Shown here piece after piece: positions 16,901 through 24,923 of a DNA stretch of 64,000 nt (its first letter is position 1; the number at the start of each line of letters is the position of its first letter). Source of the stretch: Roseomonas haemaphysalidis (GTDB taxonomy: Bacteria > Pseudomonadota > Alphaproteobacteria > Acetobacterales > Acetobacteraceae); assembly GCF_017355405.1 (NCBI RefSeq), contig NZ_CP061177.1:310001-374000 (forward strand). The letters are read 5' to 3'. The position numbers and the translations under genes are program-made. Below the pieces are notes generated by a model. It was given only the letters and a program-made list of their open reading frames with translations. It ran no database searches and had not been told where the DNA came from.

Positions 16901-17226
16901 TCGCGGAAGAGGTGGACGACCGCTTCGGCACCCCGCCGGAAGAGGTCGCCAGCCTGCTGGCCCTGGCGCGGCTGCGCATCGGCTGCCGGCGCCTCGGCAT
17001 TGCGGAGCTGAAGGCCGGGCCCAGCGCGGCCACCGCCCGCTTCCGGGGCCGGATGCCGGAGGTGGAGGCGCCGCTGGAACGCCGTGGCGACCGCATCCGC
17101 CTGGCACGCGAAAGCCAGGACGCGGCCGCGTTGCTCACTACCGCGAAGATCCTGGTCAACACCCTGGCGAAGCAGCGCCGCGCCCGGCGCCAGGCCCCGG
17201 CCGAGGACCTACGCGTGGAAGCATGA
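13915..17226 (+). CDS. mfd: Transcription-repair coupling factor-like translocase (Mfd)
   Basis: 1103 aa, slightly shorter than typical Mfd (about 1150). Order of domains: UvrB-like N-terminal module (residues 1-330), RNA polymerase interaction domain (LQPGDAVIHLDHGLGALRG, about 425-500), and a RecG-type translocase with Walker A GDVGFGKTE (about 577-585), DEEQRFG (about 684) and ETGLDVPRANTM. In the UvrA-docking strand the usual TRG is LHG (His150), and the position matching the E. coli docking Phe is Glu171, while Arg167 is kept. It may therefore couple poorly to UvrA or be a second Mfd copy. ATG 13915 has GGGAGCG upstream. Confidence 0.88.
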   Translation: MAAWVAEPEGLLAAQLTECVSRSGGMVFLARSEARAGRLARAAAALAPRLRVVLLPGWDCLPYDRGSPSRQSMGLRMAALRALSAGTDEPVLLFAGIEAATQRLPPPGALAELRFRTGDAFDEAAAARRLAQLGYMLDDRVDEPGEAALHGSVLDVFPPGDGVLPCRIEHEDGRILSIRRYDPLTQRSVDEPEDGVTLGPASEVVWPEDATEHHAQGIEHALPDIYPTLVAVFDLLPGAAVLADPEVEELRVQRGAEVADAFRSRFSFAQPGSDLRPASEPARLYLDDAAWEQALAGRAVTVLDAAPEDPQGSIPSFVAMREPEEAFLAFLSEQLEAGRRVALSGHDRQRTRALARLARDRAGLDAVEFADWAAVRAAPPGSFGVMRGQLDTGFSDGAAVVVAPDDVRVGQRLHESFRREIPGLGDTVLQPGDAVIHLDHGLGALRGVETVTVADVPMDCLALEYAGGTKQLVPLDEMDRIWRYGAEAEGVTLDRLGGTSWPRRRAEVEAQVADSARALCRMARERAQRTAPVLRAPARAYHRFAARFPYALTPDQADGIDAVLADLASGTPMNRLVCGDVGFGKTEVALRAAAVAALAGRQVAVLAPTTVLVRQHLNTFRRRFAGMKLDGRPIRIEQLSRLCSAAEARAVKAAVADGTVHIVVGTQALAGKDVRFAGLGLVVVDEEQRFGARQKAALRRMGEDVHHLAMTATPIPRTLQSALVGLEDLSIIATPPGRRQPIRTVHVPMDDAVLRQSLSREKRRGGQSFVVCSRIEDLPDMRARIQQAMPELSIIEAHGALPADEVDSALVRFAEGEGDVLLSTNIVETGLDVPRANTMLVHRADRFGIGQLHQLRGRVGRGRTRGSIVLLTDPAEPPSELTRKRLKTLEAFDRIGAGFAISARDMDLRGAGDLLGETQAGHMKLIGLDFYQHMLQGALCQARGEAVREDWTPALCMAVPAGIPRSYVEEEATRVELHVRLAAILRRGDAIALGDFAEEVDDRFGTPPEEVASLLALARLRIGCRRLGIAELKAGPSAATARFRGRMPEVEAPLERRGDRIRLARESQDAAALLTTAKILVNTLAKQRRARRQAPAEDLRVEA

Positions 17227-17295
17227 CGCGCCCGCGATCTTAACCGGGACTTCAAGGACATCGGCTAGCTTGCATGCGAAGCAAGGATGATCCCC

Positions 17296-17841
17296 ATGAA
17301 GGGCCGGGTGTTCACGGAACTGTTCGACCATGTCGAGAAGCGCTACGGCATCGACATGGTGGACGACATCGTCGATGCGGCACAGTTGCCACATGACGGT
17401 GTCTACGCCAGCACCGGCAGCTACCCGTTCCAAGAGATGGTGTCGCTGGTCAAGGCATTGTCCGCCACGACGGGCCGAAGCCTGCCGGAGATCCTGGAGC
17501 CTTTCGGTACTCATTGCTTTGAAAGCTGGGTGAGCGACGCGCCACACTACTTCTCGCGCGATCGCAGCCTGTTCGACATCCTGGAAGGCATCGACGCGTT
17601 CCATGAGGTCGAAGTCCGCAAGCTTTACCCGGACGCGGAGCTGCCGTCCTTCCAGCCGGAAGCGCGCAGCGCCAGTTCCCTGACGCTGGGCTATCACAGC
17701 TGCAAGCCGCTGGCGCCTCTCGCGCTCGGCGTGATTCGCGGCGCCGCCACGCATCTGGGGCAGGAAGTGGCGCTCAGCATCGAGCCAGCCACCGGCCCGC
17801 GCGGGGCCTACACCCGGATCCACGTTGACCTGCTGCGGTGA
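17296..17841 (+). CDS. H-NOX haem-based NO/O2 sensor
   Basis: 181 aa stand-alone H-NOX (HNOB) domain that binds haem and senses nitric oxide or oxygen. Proximal haem ligand His103 is in [20 protein letters not shown], the family hallmark. The propionate-binding YxSxR motif appears as Tyr133-His-Ser135-Cys-Lys137, so Arg is replaced by Lys. ATG 17296 (protein start MKGRVF, as in other H-NOX) is preferred over ATG 17287 because AAGGA lies 8 nt before it. The stop overlaps the next start as GTGA, so it should act on the co-encoded GGDEF-EAL protein, a known H-NOX partnership. Confidence 0.92.
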   Translation: MKGRVFTELFDHVEKRYGIDMVDDIVDAAQLPHDGVYASTGSYPFQEMVSLVKALSATTGRSLPEILEPFGTHCFESWVSDAPHYFSRDRSLFDILEGIDAFHEVEVRKLYPDAELPSFQPEARSASSLTLGYHSCKPLAPLALGVIRGAATHLGQEVALSIEPATGPRGAYTRIHVDLLR

Positions 17842-19403
17842 CCTGCGTGACCTGTGCAGATCCGGCTGAAGTGATCGCGCCGCCGGAACAGGTCCGGCGC
17901 CTGCAACGCAGGCTGGCGCGGGAAACCGCGGCGCGCAAAGAGGCCGAACGGCTGCTCGAACAGAAGAGCCTGGAACTGTTCGCATTGAACCGCAGCCTGA
18001 TGCAGCTGAACAACCACTTGGAACAGCGGGTCGAGCATCGCACCCGGGAGCTCATGCAGGAAAGGCTGCAGGCACAGGAACAGGCGTATCGCGACCCGCT
18101 CACCGGGCTTGCCAACCGCCCCATGTTCCGCCGGCACCTGCGGCAGGCGGTGCGGCGCGCCGGATGCCTGTCGCATGCTGCCGTGCTGTATCTTGATCTC
18201 AGCGGCTTCAAGACGGTCAACGACACGCTCGGTCACCCGGTCGGCGACGCGCTGCTGTGCGCGGCCGCGGCGCGGCTGCGGCATTGCACGCAGCCCGGCG
18301 ACTTGGTGGCCCGCATCGGCGGCGACGAGTTCGTGGTCGTGCAGATCGGCCCCGCGCAGCCGGAAGCTGCGGCAGCGCTGTCGAAGCAGCTGCTGCGGGC
18401 CATCCAGGCGCCGTTTTCCGTCCAGTCGCACCGCATCGCCATGAACGCGAGCATCGGGATCGCCACCGCGCTCGCGGCTTCGGCGGATGCCGATGTCCTG
18501 CTGCGGGATGCGGACATCGCGTTGCGCGTGGCACAGGCGGAAGGTCGGGGCACCACGCGGCTGTTCCGCCCCGAGATGCACCGCCAGGTGCAGGACCGCC
18601 AGCACAGAGAGGGCGAGCTTCGCCACGCGGTGGAACAACAGCAGTTCGAGCTGTTCTACCAGCCGCTCCTGCATGCCGGCGCGGGCCATCTGGCGGGCTT
18701 CGAGGCGCTGCTGCGCTGGCGCCATCCCGAGCGCGGCCATGTTCCGCCGGCCGAGTTCATTCCCCTGGCCGAGGAAACCGCCCTGATCCGGCCGCTTGGC
18801 GCCTGGGTGCTGGAGCAGGCCTGTCGTGAGGCAGCCCGGTGGCCCGGGTCGCTGAAGGTCGCCGTCAACCTGTCTCCCGTACAGTTCGTGCAGGGCGAGC
18901 TGCTGGACGGCGTGCGGCATGCGCTGGACGCATCGGGGCTGGATGCGGCGCGGCTGGAGCTGGAGATCACGGAATCGGTTTTGCTGCGGAACAGCGACGA
19001 GACCCTGCTGCTGCTGCGGCAGATGCAGGCGCTGGGCGTGCAGATCTCGATGGACGACTTCGGCACGGGCTATTCGTCGCTGAGCTATCTCCGCAGCTTT
19101 CCTTTCAACAAGATCAAGATCGACCGGGCCTTTGTCCGCACCCTGGCGGATGGCAAGGGCAGCCTGGAGATCATCCGCGCCGCCGTCGGCCTCGGACGCG
19201 CGCTCAACATGAAGGTGCTGGCGGAAGGCGTGGAAACGCCCGCGGAGTTGGCCACGCTGCGGGCGGAAGGCTGCGACGAGGTGCAGGGGTTCCTGTTCAG
19301 CAGGCCGGTCCCGTCGGCCGAGGCATGGCGCCTGATCGCCCGGGACCAGAACGGGCGCGCCCCATGGCGACGCAATGACGCCCTGCAGGAAGCCTGCAGC
19401 TGA
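17838..19403 (+). CDS. GGDEF-EAL c-di-GMP enzyme, H-NOX partner
   Basis: 521 aa. Residues 16-85 form a coiled coil; a GGDEF domain follows with intact GGDEF at 161-165 and [10 protein letters not shown] around 120, then an EAL domain starting EALLRW (289-294). EAL catalytic residues are all visible: [30 protein letters not shown] and AEGVET, so phosphodiesterase activity is expected; the GGDEF domain has no RxxD inhibitory site in the usual place. No membrane segments. Translationally coupled to the H-NOX gene (GTGA), so NO binding probably changes c-di-GMP level, as in other H-NOX/HaCE systems. Confidence 0.92.
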   Translation: MTCVTCADPAEVIAPPEQVRRLQRRLARETAARKEAERLLEQKSLELFALNRSLMQLNNHLEQRVEHRTRELMQERLQAQEQAYRDPLTGLANRPMFRRHLRQAVRRAGCLSHAAVLYLDLSGFKTVNDTLGHPVGDALLCAAAARLRHCTQPGDLVARIGGDEFVVVQIGPAQPEAAAALSKQLLRAIQAPFSVQSHRIAMNASIGIATALAASADADVLLRDADIALRVAQAEGRGTTRLFRPEMHRQVQDRQHREGELRHAVEQQQFELFYQPLLHAGAGHLAGFEALLRWRHPERGHVPPAEFIPLAEETALIRPLGAWVLEQACREAARWPGSLKVAVNLSPVQFVQGELLDGVRHALDASGLDAARLELEITESVLLRNSDETLLLLRQMQALGVQISMDDFGTGYSSLSYLRSFPFNKIKIDRAFVRTLADGKGSLEIIRAAVGLGRALNMKVLAEGVETPAELATLRAEGCDEVQGFLFSRPVPSAEAWRLIARDQNGRAPWRRNDALQEACS

Positions 19404-19434
19404 GGACAACTGCGGCGGATGCCGCCGAAGGTCC
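19404..19434 (+). terminator. Weak terminator-like hairpin after the GGDEF-EAL gene
   Basis: GGAC (19404-19407) with GTCC (19431-19434) encloses CGGCGG-ATG-CCGCCG. It directly follows the stop codon. No U-tract, so the call is tentative. Confidence 0.35.
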
Positions 19435-19762
19435 TGCCAGCAAGCCCACCGCCCTGAACACAGATGCCGCGACAGCACGGCCGGCCACGGGGCCGCGGCG
19501 CGGGCCACCTGCACAGCAACATTCAAGTTGAACCACGACCGCCGGCCGCATGCGCGCCCGGCAATACGTGCGACTTGGCGAATGCCCATGATTTTGACCA
19601 GGATATGCTTGAGAAACAGGCAGCCTCGTTTTTTGTGCAGTGCAAATTCCTCCGGGCACTATTGACGCTTCGCACGGCAAGGGATGTGATTGCCCCGCGT
19701 TCTGGGGGAATGGATCATGATCGTCGCCACGCCGGCCTCGCGCCAAAGACGGACCTACGCCG
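19435..19762. other. Intergenic stretch without a gene
   Basis: About 330 bp before the amidohydrolase operon. Short open frames here have no family resemblance or convincing ribosome site. Base composition drops towards the middle (19590-19690), which fits a promoter region. The only specific signal I see is the candidate promoter listed separately. Confidence 0.5.
19662..19690 (+). promoter_or_regulatory. Candidate sigma-70-type promoter of the amidohydrolase/ABC operon
   Basis: TTGACG (19662-19667) and TGTGAT (19685-19690) are separated by exactly 17 bp, about 70 bp upstream of the first gene. The -10 match is partial, so this is a suggestion only. Confidence 0.35.
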
Positions 19763-21406
19763 GTGGACGCTGATCTGATCCTTCACGGCGGCCGCGTGTT
19801 TCGTGGCCTGGAGAATGGCTGCGCGGAGGCGCTGGCGGTCAAGGACGGCCGGGTGCTGGCGGTGGGCACGGAAGCGGAGGTGGAAGCCCATGCCGGCCCC
19901 GCGACGCGCCGCGTCGACCTCGGTGGCCGGCTGGCGACGCCGGCACTGAACGAGGCGCATATGCACCTTCTGTCCTACGGCCTCGGCCTCAGCCAGGTGA
20001 ACCTGCGCGCCGAGCAGGTGCGCACGCTGGACGAGGTGCTCACGCGCGTTGCCGCCGCCGCCGAAACCACGCCCAAGGGCGAATGGATCCTGGGGCGCGG
20101 CTACGATCACGGCGCGCTGGATATCGGCCGCCACCCCACGGCGGCCGAACTGGACCGCGCGGCACCCGACCATCCGGTGTTCCTGACCCGCACCTGTGGC
20201 CATGTGGGGGTCGCCAATTCCGCCGCCATGCGGCTCGCCGGCATCGGCCACAACACGCCGGACCCCGAGGGCGGCGCCATCGAGCGCAAGGATGGGCAGC
20301 TCACCGGGCTGTTCCAGGAACGCGCCATGCGGTTGCTGCGCGACATCATGCCGCCGCCGTCCGAGGCCGCCATGGTGGCGGCCATCGATGCCGCCGGGCG
20401 CAACCTCGCCGCGCTGGGCTTTGCCTCCGCCAGCGACATGAACGTGGGCATGACGGCGGGGCTGGCCGAGATCGCCGCCTATCGCCGCGCCGAAAGCGAG
20501 GGCGTGCTGCACCAGCGCATGTGGCAGGTGCTGGCGGGCAATCCCGAGGGTATCGCCAAGGATGCGTGGGAGCAGGGCCTGCGCCCCGGCATCGCCGCCG
20601 GCGCGACCGCCGACGCGCTGCTGGCCTGGGGCGCGGTCAAGGTGTTCGGCGACGGCTCCGCCGGCGGGCTGACGGCGGCCTTCTTCGAGCCGTATCTGGA
20701 GGCCGTCGGCGGCGGCACTGGTATCTTCTGCTTCCCCGACGAGACCATGCAGCGCCTGCTGGCGGAATACCACGCGCAGGGCTGGCAGCTCGACATCCAC
20801 GCGATCGGCGACGCCGCCATCGAGCAGGTGCTGGTGGCCATGGAGCAGGCGGAGCGCGACGACGCGCCGCTGGCCGGCCGCCGCCACCGCGTCGAGCACT
20901 GCGGCTTCGTGACCCCCGCGCAGCGGCGCCGCATGCTGCGCCACGGCATCCTGCCCGTGCCGCAGCCGGTGTTCCTGTATGAGTTCGGCGACCTGTACCT
21001 TCGCAACCTCGGTCCCGCGCGCAGCGAGCATTCCTACCCGATGCGCACCTGGCTGCGGGAAGGGCACCACCCGGCCGCCTCCTCCGACAGCCCGGTCTGC
21101 ACGGTGGACCCGTTCATCAACCTTTTCACCATGGTCACGCGCCAAACCAACCAGGGCACCGTGATGGGTGCCGAGGAAGCGCTGACGCCGGCCGAGGCCT
21201 TGCACTGCTACACCTGGTGCGGCGCCTTCACGCAGTTCGCGGAAGCCGAGCGCGGCACGCTGGAGCCGGGCATGCAGGCGGACATCGCCGTGTTCTCGCG
21301 CGACCTGCTGGCCTGCGCGCCGGAGGAGATCCTGGGCACGGAAGCGGACCTCACCCTGCGCGGCGGCACCGTCATCTTCGACCGCCACGGCGCGCTGGCT
21401 GCCTGA
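19763..21406 (+). CDS. Amidohydrolase, YtcJ-like
   Basis: 547 aa metal-dependent hydrolase of the amidohydrolase_3/YtcJ type. The N-terminal beta sandwich (ILHGGRVFRGLENG) precedes the metal-binding NEAHMHL (HxH, about residues 66-72); WGAVKVFGDGSAGG, LDIHAIGDAAIEQ and HRVEHCGF follow, as in the family. No signal peptide; cytoplasmic. The GTG start at 19763 has no strong ribosome site. First gene of a seven-gene operon containing a complete peptide-type ABC importer and a second amidohydrolase, so it likely acts on the imported compound. The actual substrate (amide, N-acyl or cyclic imide) is unknown. Confidence 0.83.
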   Translation: MDADLILHGGRVFRGLENGCAEALAVKDGRVLAVGTEAEVEAHAGPATRRVDLGGRLATPALNEAHMHLLSYGLGLSQVNLRAEQVRTLDEVLTRVAAAAETTPKGEWILGRGYDHGALDIGRHPTAAELDRAAPDHPVFLTRTCGHVGVANSAAMRLAGIGHNTPDPEGGAIERKDGQLTGLFQERAMRLLRDIMPPPSEAAMVAAIDAAGRNLAALGFASASDMNVGMTAGLAEIAAYRRAESEGVLHQRMWQVLAGNPEGIAKDAWEQGLRPGIAAGATADALLAWGAVKVFGDGSAGGLTAAFFEPYLEAVGGGTGIFCFPDETMQRLLAEYHAQGWQLDIHAIGDAAIEQVLVAMEQAERDDAPLAGRRHRVEHCGFVTPAQRRRMLRHGILPVPQPVFLYEFGDLYLRNLGPARSEHSYPMRTWLREGHHPAASSDSPVCTVDPFINLFTMVTRQTNQGTVMGAEEALTPAEALHCYTWCGAFTQFAEAERGTLEPGMQADIAVFSRDLLACAPEEILGTEADLTLRGGTVIFDRHGALAA

Positions 21407-21409
21407 GCC

Positions 21410-22351
21410 ATGCTGCGCCACATCCTGCAGCGCCTGCTGCTCACGGTTCCCGTCATGCTCGGCGTGCTGCTGGTTGGCTTCCTGCTCATGCAGGTGGTGC
21501 CGACCGATCCCGCCATCGTCCGCGCCGGCCCCACGGCCTCCGCCGAGATCGTCGCCGAGATCCGCCGAGAGCTGGGGCTGGACGAGCCGCTTTACTACCA
21601 GTTCGGCATCTATCTGTGGCGGCTGCTGCAGGGCGACCTCGGCGTATCCATCATCAACAACGTGTCCGTGGTGCATGAGCTCGGTGCCACCATCGGCCCG
21701 ACGTTGGAGCTGATGTTCGCCTCGCTGTTCTGGTCCATCCCCACCGGCATCGCACTCGGCACCGTGGCCGCCTATTGGCGCGGCTCGCTGCTGGACCGCT
21801 TCGTCACCGCGCTGTCGGTCGCGGGTGGCTCCGTGCCGGTGTTCTTTCTCGGGCTGATGCTGATCTGGTTTGTCGGCTTCCAGTGGCAGTGGCTGCCCTT
21901 CACCGGCCGCGGCGGGCCGCTGTGGACGCTGGAAGGCTGGCAGTCCGTGGCGCTGCCGGCGCTGACGCTGGGCGGCGTGTTCATCGCCCCTGTGGCGCGC
22001 ATGACCCGTGCGGCCGTGCTGGAAACGCTGGGCGCCGAGCACGTACGCACCGCCCGCGCCAAGGGGCTGGCCGAGGGCACGGTGGTGGTGCACCACGCGC
22101 TGCGCAATGCCCTGATCCCGGTGGTGACGCTGATCGGCCTGCAGATCGGCTTTCTGCTGGGCGGCGCCGTGGTGACGGAAACCGTGTTTTCCTGGCCCGG
22201 CGTCGGGCGGCTGGCGGTGGGCGCCATCCTGTCCTCGGACTTTCCCATGGCCCAGGGCACCATCATCGTGCTGTCGCTGGGCTTCATCCTGATCAACCTG
22301 CTGGTCGACATGCTCTACGTCGCGCTCGACCCGCGCATGCGGGGGCATTGA
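21410..22351 (+). CDS. Dipeptide-type ABC permease, DppB/NikB family
   Basis: 313 aa inner-membrane permease with six helices and the coupling-helix region TARAKGLAEGTVVVHHALRN (EAA motif). Family end segment LINLLVDMLYVALDPRMR. It begins 4 nt after the amidohydrolase stop. It would pair with the DppC-like protein encoded next to form the transport channel. Substrate unknown, presumably that of the two co-encoded amidohydrolases. Confidence 0.9.
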   Translation: MLRHILQRLLLTVPVMLGVLLVGFLLMQVVPTDPAIVRAGPTASAEIVAEIRRELGLDEPLYYQFGIYLWRLLQGDLGVSIINNVSVVHELGATIGPTLELMFASLFWSIPTGIALGTVAAYWRGSLLDRFVTALSVAGGSVPVFFLGLMLIWFVGFQWQWLPFTGRGGPLWTLEGWQSVALPALTLGGVFIAPVARMTRAAVLETLGAEHVRTARAKGLAEGTVVVHHALRNALIPVVTLIGLQIGFLLGGAVVTETVFSWPGVGRLAVGAILSSDFPMAQGTIIVLSLGFILINLLVDMLYVALDPRMRGH

Positions 22352-22353
22352 GC

Positions 22354-23247
22354 ATGAGCGCCCAGGCCACGAACGCCGCGACGGCTGCGGCCGCCCCGGC
22401 GCCCACCATGCCGCGCCGCCCCGGCCTGCTGCGGCGCCTGTTGCGTGAGCCGGTGGCCGCCTTTGCCGGCGCCCTGGTGCTGGCGCTGGTGCTGGCCGCT
22501 GTGTTCGCCCCCTGGCTGGCGCCGACCGACCCCTTCGACAACGACCTGGCCAACGCCATGGCGGTGCCCGGCACCCCCGGCCTGCCGCTCGGTGCCGACA
22601 GCCAGGGGCGCGACCTGATCACCCGCCTGTTGTTCGGCCTGCGGGCCACCATGCTGATGGGGCTGGCGGCGGTGCTGCTGGGCGGCGGCGGCGGCGCGCT
22701 GATCGGCTTCTGCGCCGCCTATTACCCGCGCATCGACGGGCTGCTGATGCGGCTGATGGACGTGCTTCTGTCCTTTCCCGCCATCCTGTTCGGCCTCGCC
22801 ATCGCGGCCATCTTCGGCCCCGGCATGCCGGCGGTGATCCTGGCGCTGTCGGTGGCCACCGTGCCGCTGATGGCGCGCATCGTGCGCGGCAACGCGCTGG
22901 TGGTGATGCGCCAGGACTACATCGAGGCCGCGCGCGCCACCGGGATGGGCGACGGGCGGCTGATGCTGCGCCACCTCGCGCCCAATTGCCTGTCGCCGAT
23001 CTTCGTCTTCGCCACGCTGCGCTTCGGGCAGGTGATTCTGCTCGGCTCCGCGCTGTCCTTTCTCGGCCTCGGCGCGCAGCCGCCGGTGGCCGAGCTCGGC
23101 GCCATGGCCTCCGAGGGCCGCAACTTCCTGTTCTTCGCGCCGCACATCGCAGTCATCCCCTGCGTGATGATCTTCGTGGTGGTGCTGGCCTTCAACATCC
23201 TGGGCGATGCGCTGCGCGATGCGCTGGACCCCAGGCTCCGCGTCTGA
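22354..23247 (+). CDS. Dipeptide-type ABC permease, DppC/NikC family
   Basis: 297 aa. An N-terminal low-complexity Ala-rich segment (residues 3-20) precedes the first helix. Family motifs are LGADSQGRDLITRLLFGLR and the EAA loop IEAARATGMGDGRLMLRHLAPN; the end NILGDALRDALDPRLRV is typical. ATG 22354 lies 2 nt after the DppB-like stop. Second half of the membrane channel. Confidence 0.9.
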   Translation: MSAQATNAATAAAAPAPTMPRRPGLLRRLLREPVAAFAGALVLALVLAAVFAPWLAPTDPFDNDLANAMAVPGTPGLPLGADSQGRDLITRLLFGLRATMLMGLAAVLLGGGGGALIGFCAAYYPRIDGLLMRLMDVLLSFPAILFGLAIAAIFGPGMPAVILALSVATVPLMARIVRGNALVVMRQDYIEAARATGMGDGRLMLRHLAPNCLSPIFVFATLRFGQVILLGSALSFLGLGAQPPVAELGAMASEGRNFLFFAPHIAVIPCVMIFVVVLAFNILGDALRDALDPRLRV

Positions 23248-23308
23248 TCGTCGACTGTCTGAACCCGCAACACGGGCCCCGAACCGGGCCGCTGGGAGAA
23301 CGGTGACC

Positions 23309-24901
23309 ATGAGCAAGACCCTGAAGGCCGCGCTGCTGTCGCTGGCCGTGCTGGCGCCCGCGTCAGAGGCCCTGGCGCAGGCCGCGCCGCGCGACACGCT
23401 GGTGGTGCTGCGCGAATACGACGCCGACCGCTACGACCCGCACCGCTCCACCGCCCGCAGCGCCGGCGAGGTGGTCTACATGATGAGCGACACGCTGGTG
23501 TCGCTGGACTTCGACCAGAAGACCGTGAAGCCCGGCCTGGCCGAGAGTTGGACCGTCAGCGACGACGGCAAGCTCTACACCTTCAAGCTGCGCCAGGACG
23601 TCACCTTCTGCGACGGCAAGAAGATGACAGCGGCCGACGTCGCCTATTCCATCAACCGCTGGATCGCGCCGGAAACGCGCAGCCCCGTGCGCTGGCGCGC
23701 CGGCCCGGTGAAGGAGGTGCGCGCCGTCGACGACTACACCGTCGAGTACGAGCTGACGCAGCCCTATGGCGAGCTGCTGTACCAGCTGGCCCTGTTCTTC
23801 GCGGTGATCATCGACAAGGACAACGTGGAAAAGCTGGGCGCCAACTTCGGCGTGCAGGGCTTCAACGGCACCGGCCCCTATTGCTGGCAGTCCTGGACGC
23901 CACGCCAGGACATGGTGCTGACCCGCCACCCCACCTACAACTGGGGTCCGCCGATCTACCGCAACCCGGCGCCGCAGATCGGCAAGGTCATCTGGCGCAT
24001 CATCCCCGAGGCCAATACGCGCCTCGCCGCGTTGCAGACCGGCCAGGGTGACATCACGCAATACGTGCCGCCCTTCGCGGTCGCGCAGTTGCAGCGGGTG
24101 CCGACGGTGCGCGTCAGCACCCAGCCCAACTACTTCTGGGACTACTTCCTGGGCTTCAAGGTGGACAAGCCCGTGGTCAACGACCCGGCCATCCGCCGCG
24201 CCGTCAACATGGCGGTGAACCGCGACGCGGTGGTCAAGGCGGTGTTCTTCGGCGCCGCCGAGCCGGCCGACGGCTACCTCAACCCCAACACGCTGGGCTA
24301 TGACGCCGAGGCCGCCAAGCTGGTGCCGGGCTTCGACCCCGAGGCCGCCAAGAAGCTGCTGGACGAGGCCGGCTGGGTTGTGGGCAGCGACGGCGTGCGC
24401 GCCAAGGGCGGCGAGCGTGCCTCCTTCAACGTCTACGGCATCCAGTCCGCCGAATGGCGCCGCATGACGGAAGCGATGCAGGCCGACCTGCGGCGCGTGG
24501 GCATCGAGATGCGCATCCAGCTGTGGGATGCCACGGTCGCCTGGGGCAAGCTGGCGACGCAGGAGTTCGACAGCTTCGTGATGTCCTACCCCTATATCTC
24601 GGCGACCGACGGCCTGGCGCTGTATTTCGACGGCCGCAGCCGGCCCACGCCCAACCGCATGAACTGGAACGACAGCGAGACCGACCGGCTGATCGATGTC
24701 GCCAAGAGCGACCTGGACCCGGCCAAGCGCGCCGAGGCCATCGCGCATGTGCAGCGCATCGTGGCGCAGAACAACGTGTGGCTGCCCATCGCGCGGGAGA
24801 ACCTCTACCTCGCCGCCTCGACCCGGGTGGAAGGTGCCCGCGCCCACGGCATCTACGGCGCCGGGCTGTACCGCGGCCTCGACCTGCGGCTGACGCGCTG
24901 A
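23309..24901 (+). CDS. ABC solute-binding protein, SBP family 5
   Basis: 530 aa with a signal peptide (AALLSLAVLAPASEALAQA) and the DppA-like N-lobe SWTVSDDGKLYTFKLRQDVTFCDGKK. ATG 23309 follows GGGAGAACGG. The binding-pocket residues cannot be interpreted, so the ligand stays open. Located between the permease genes and the second amidohydrolase on the same strand with short gaps, so it should feed the adjacent permease pair. Confidence 0.9.
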   Translation: MSKTLKAALLSLAVLAPASEALAQAAPRDTLVVLREYDADRYDPHRSTARSAGEVVYMMSDTLVSLDFDQKTVKPGLAESWTVSDDGKLYTFKLRQDVTFCDGKKMTAADVAYSINRWIAPETRSPVRWRAGPVKEVRAVDDYTVEYELTQPYGELLYQLALFFAVIIDKDNVEKLGANFGVQGFNGTGPYCWQSWTPRQDMVLTRHPTYNWGPPIYRNPAPQIGKVIWRIIPEANTRLAALQTGQGDITQYVPPFAVAQLQRVPTVRVSTQPNYFWDYFLGFKVDKPVVNDPAIRRAVNMAVNRDAVVKAVFFGAAEPADGYLNPNTLGYDAEAAKLVPGFDPEAAKKLLDEAGWVVGSDGVRAKGGERASFNVYGIQSAEWRRMTEAMQADLRRVGIEMRIQLWDATVAWGKLATQEFDSFVMSYPYISATDGLALYFDGRSRPTPNRMNWNDSETDRLIDVAKSDLDPAKRAEAIAHVQRIVAQNNVWLPIARENLYLAASTRVEGARAHGIYGAGLYRGLDLRLTR

Positions 24902-24923
24902 GCAGCCGGAAGGAAACAGGGAC

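Noticed and set aside
19715..22348. An 877-codon minus-strand frame opposite the amidohydrolase and DppB genes
   Set aside because: Low-complexity His/Gln/Arg-rich product with no motifs; shadow of the coding strand.
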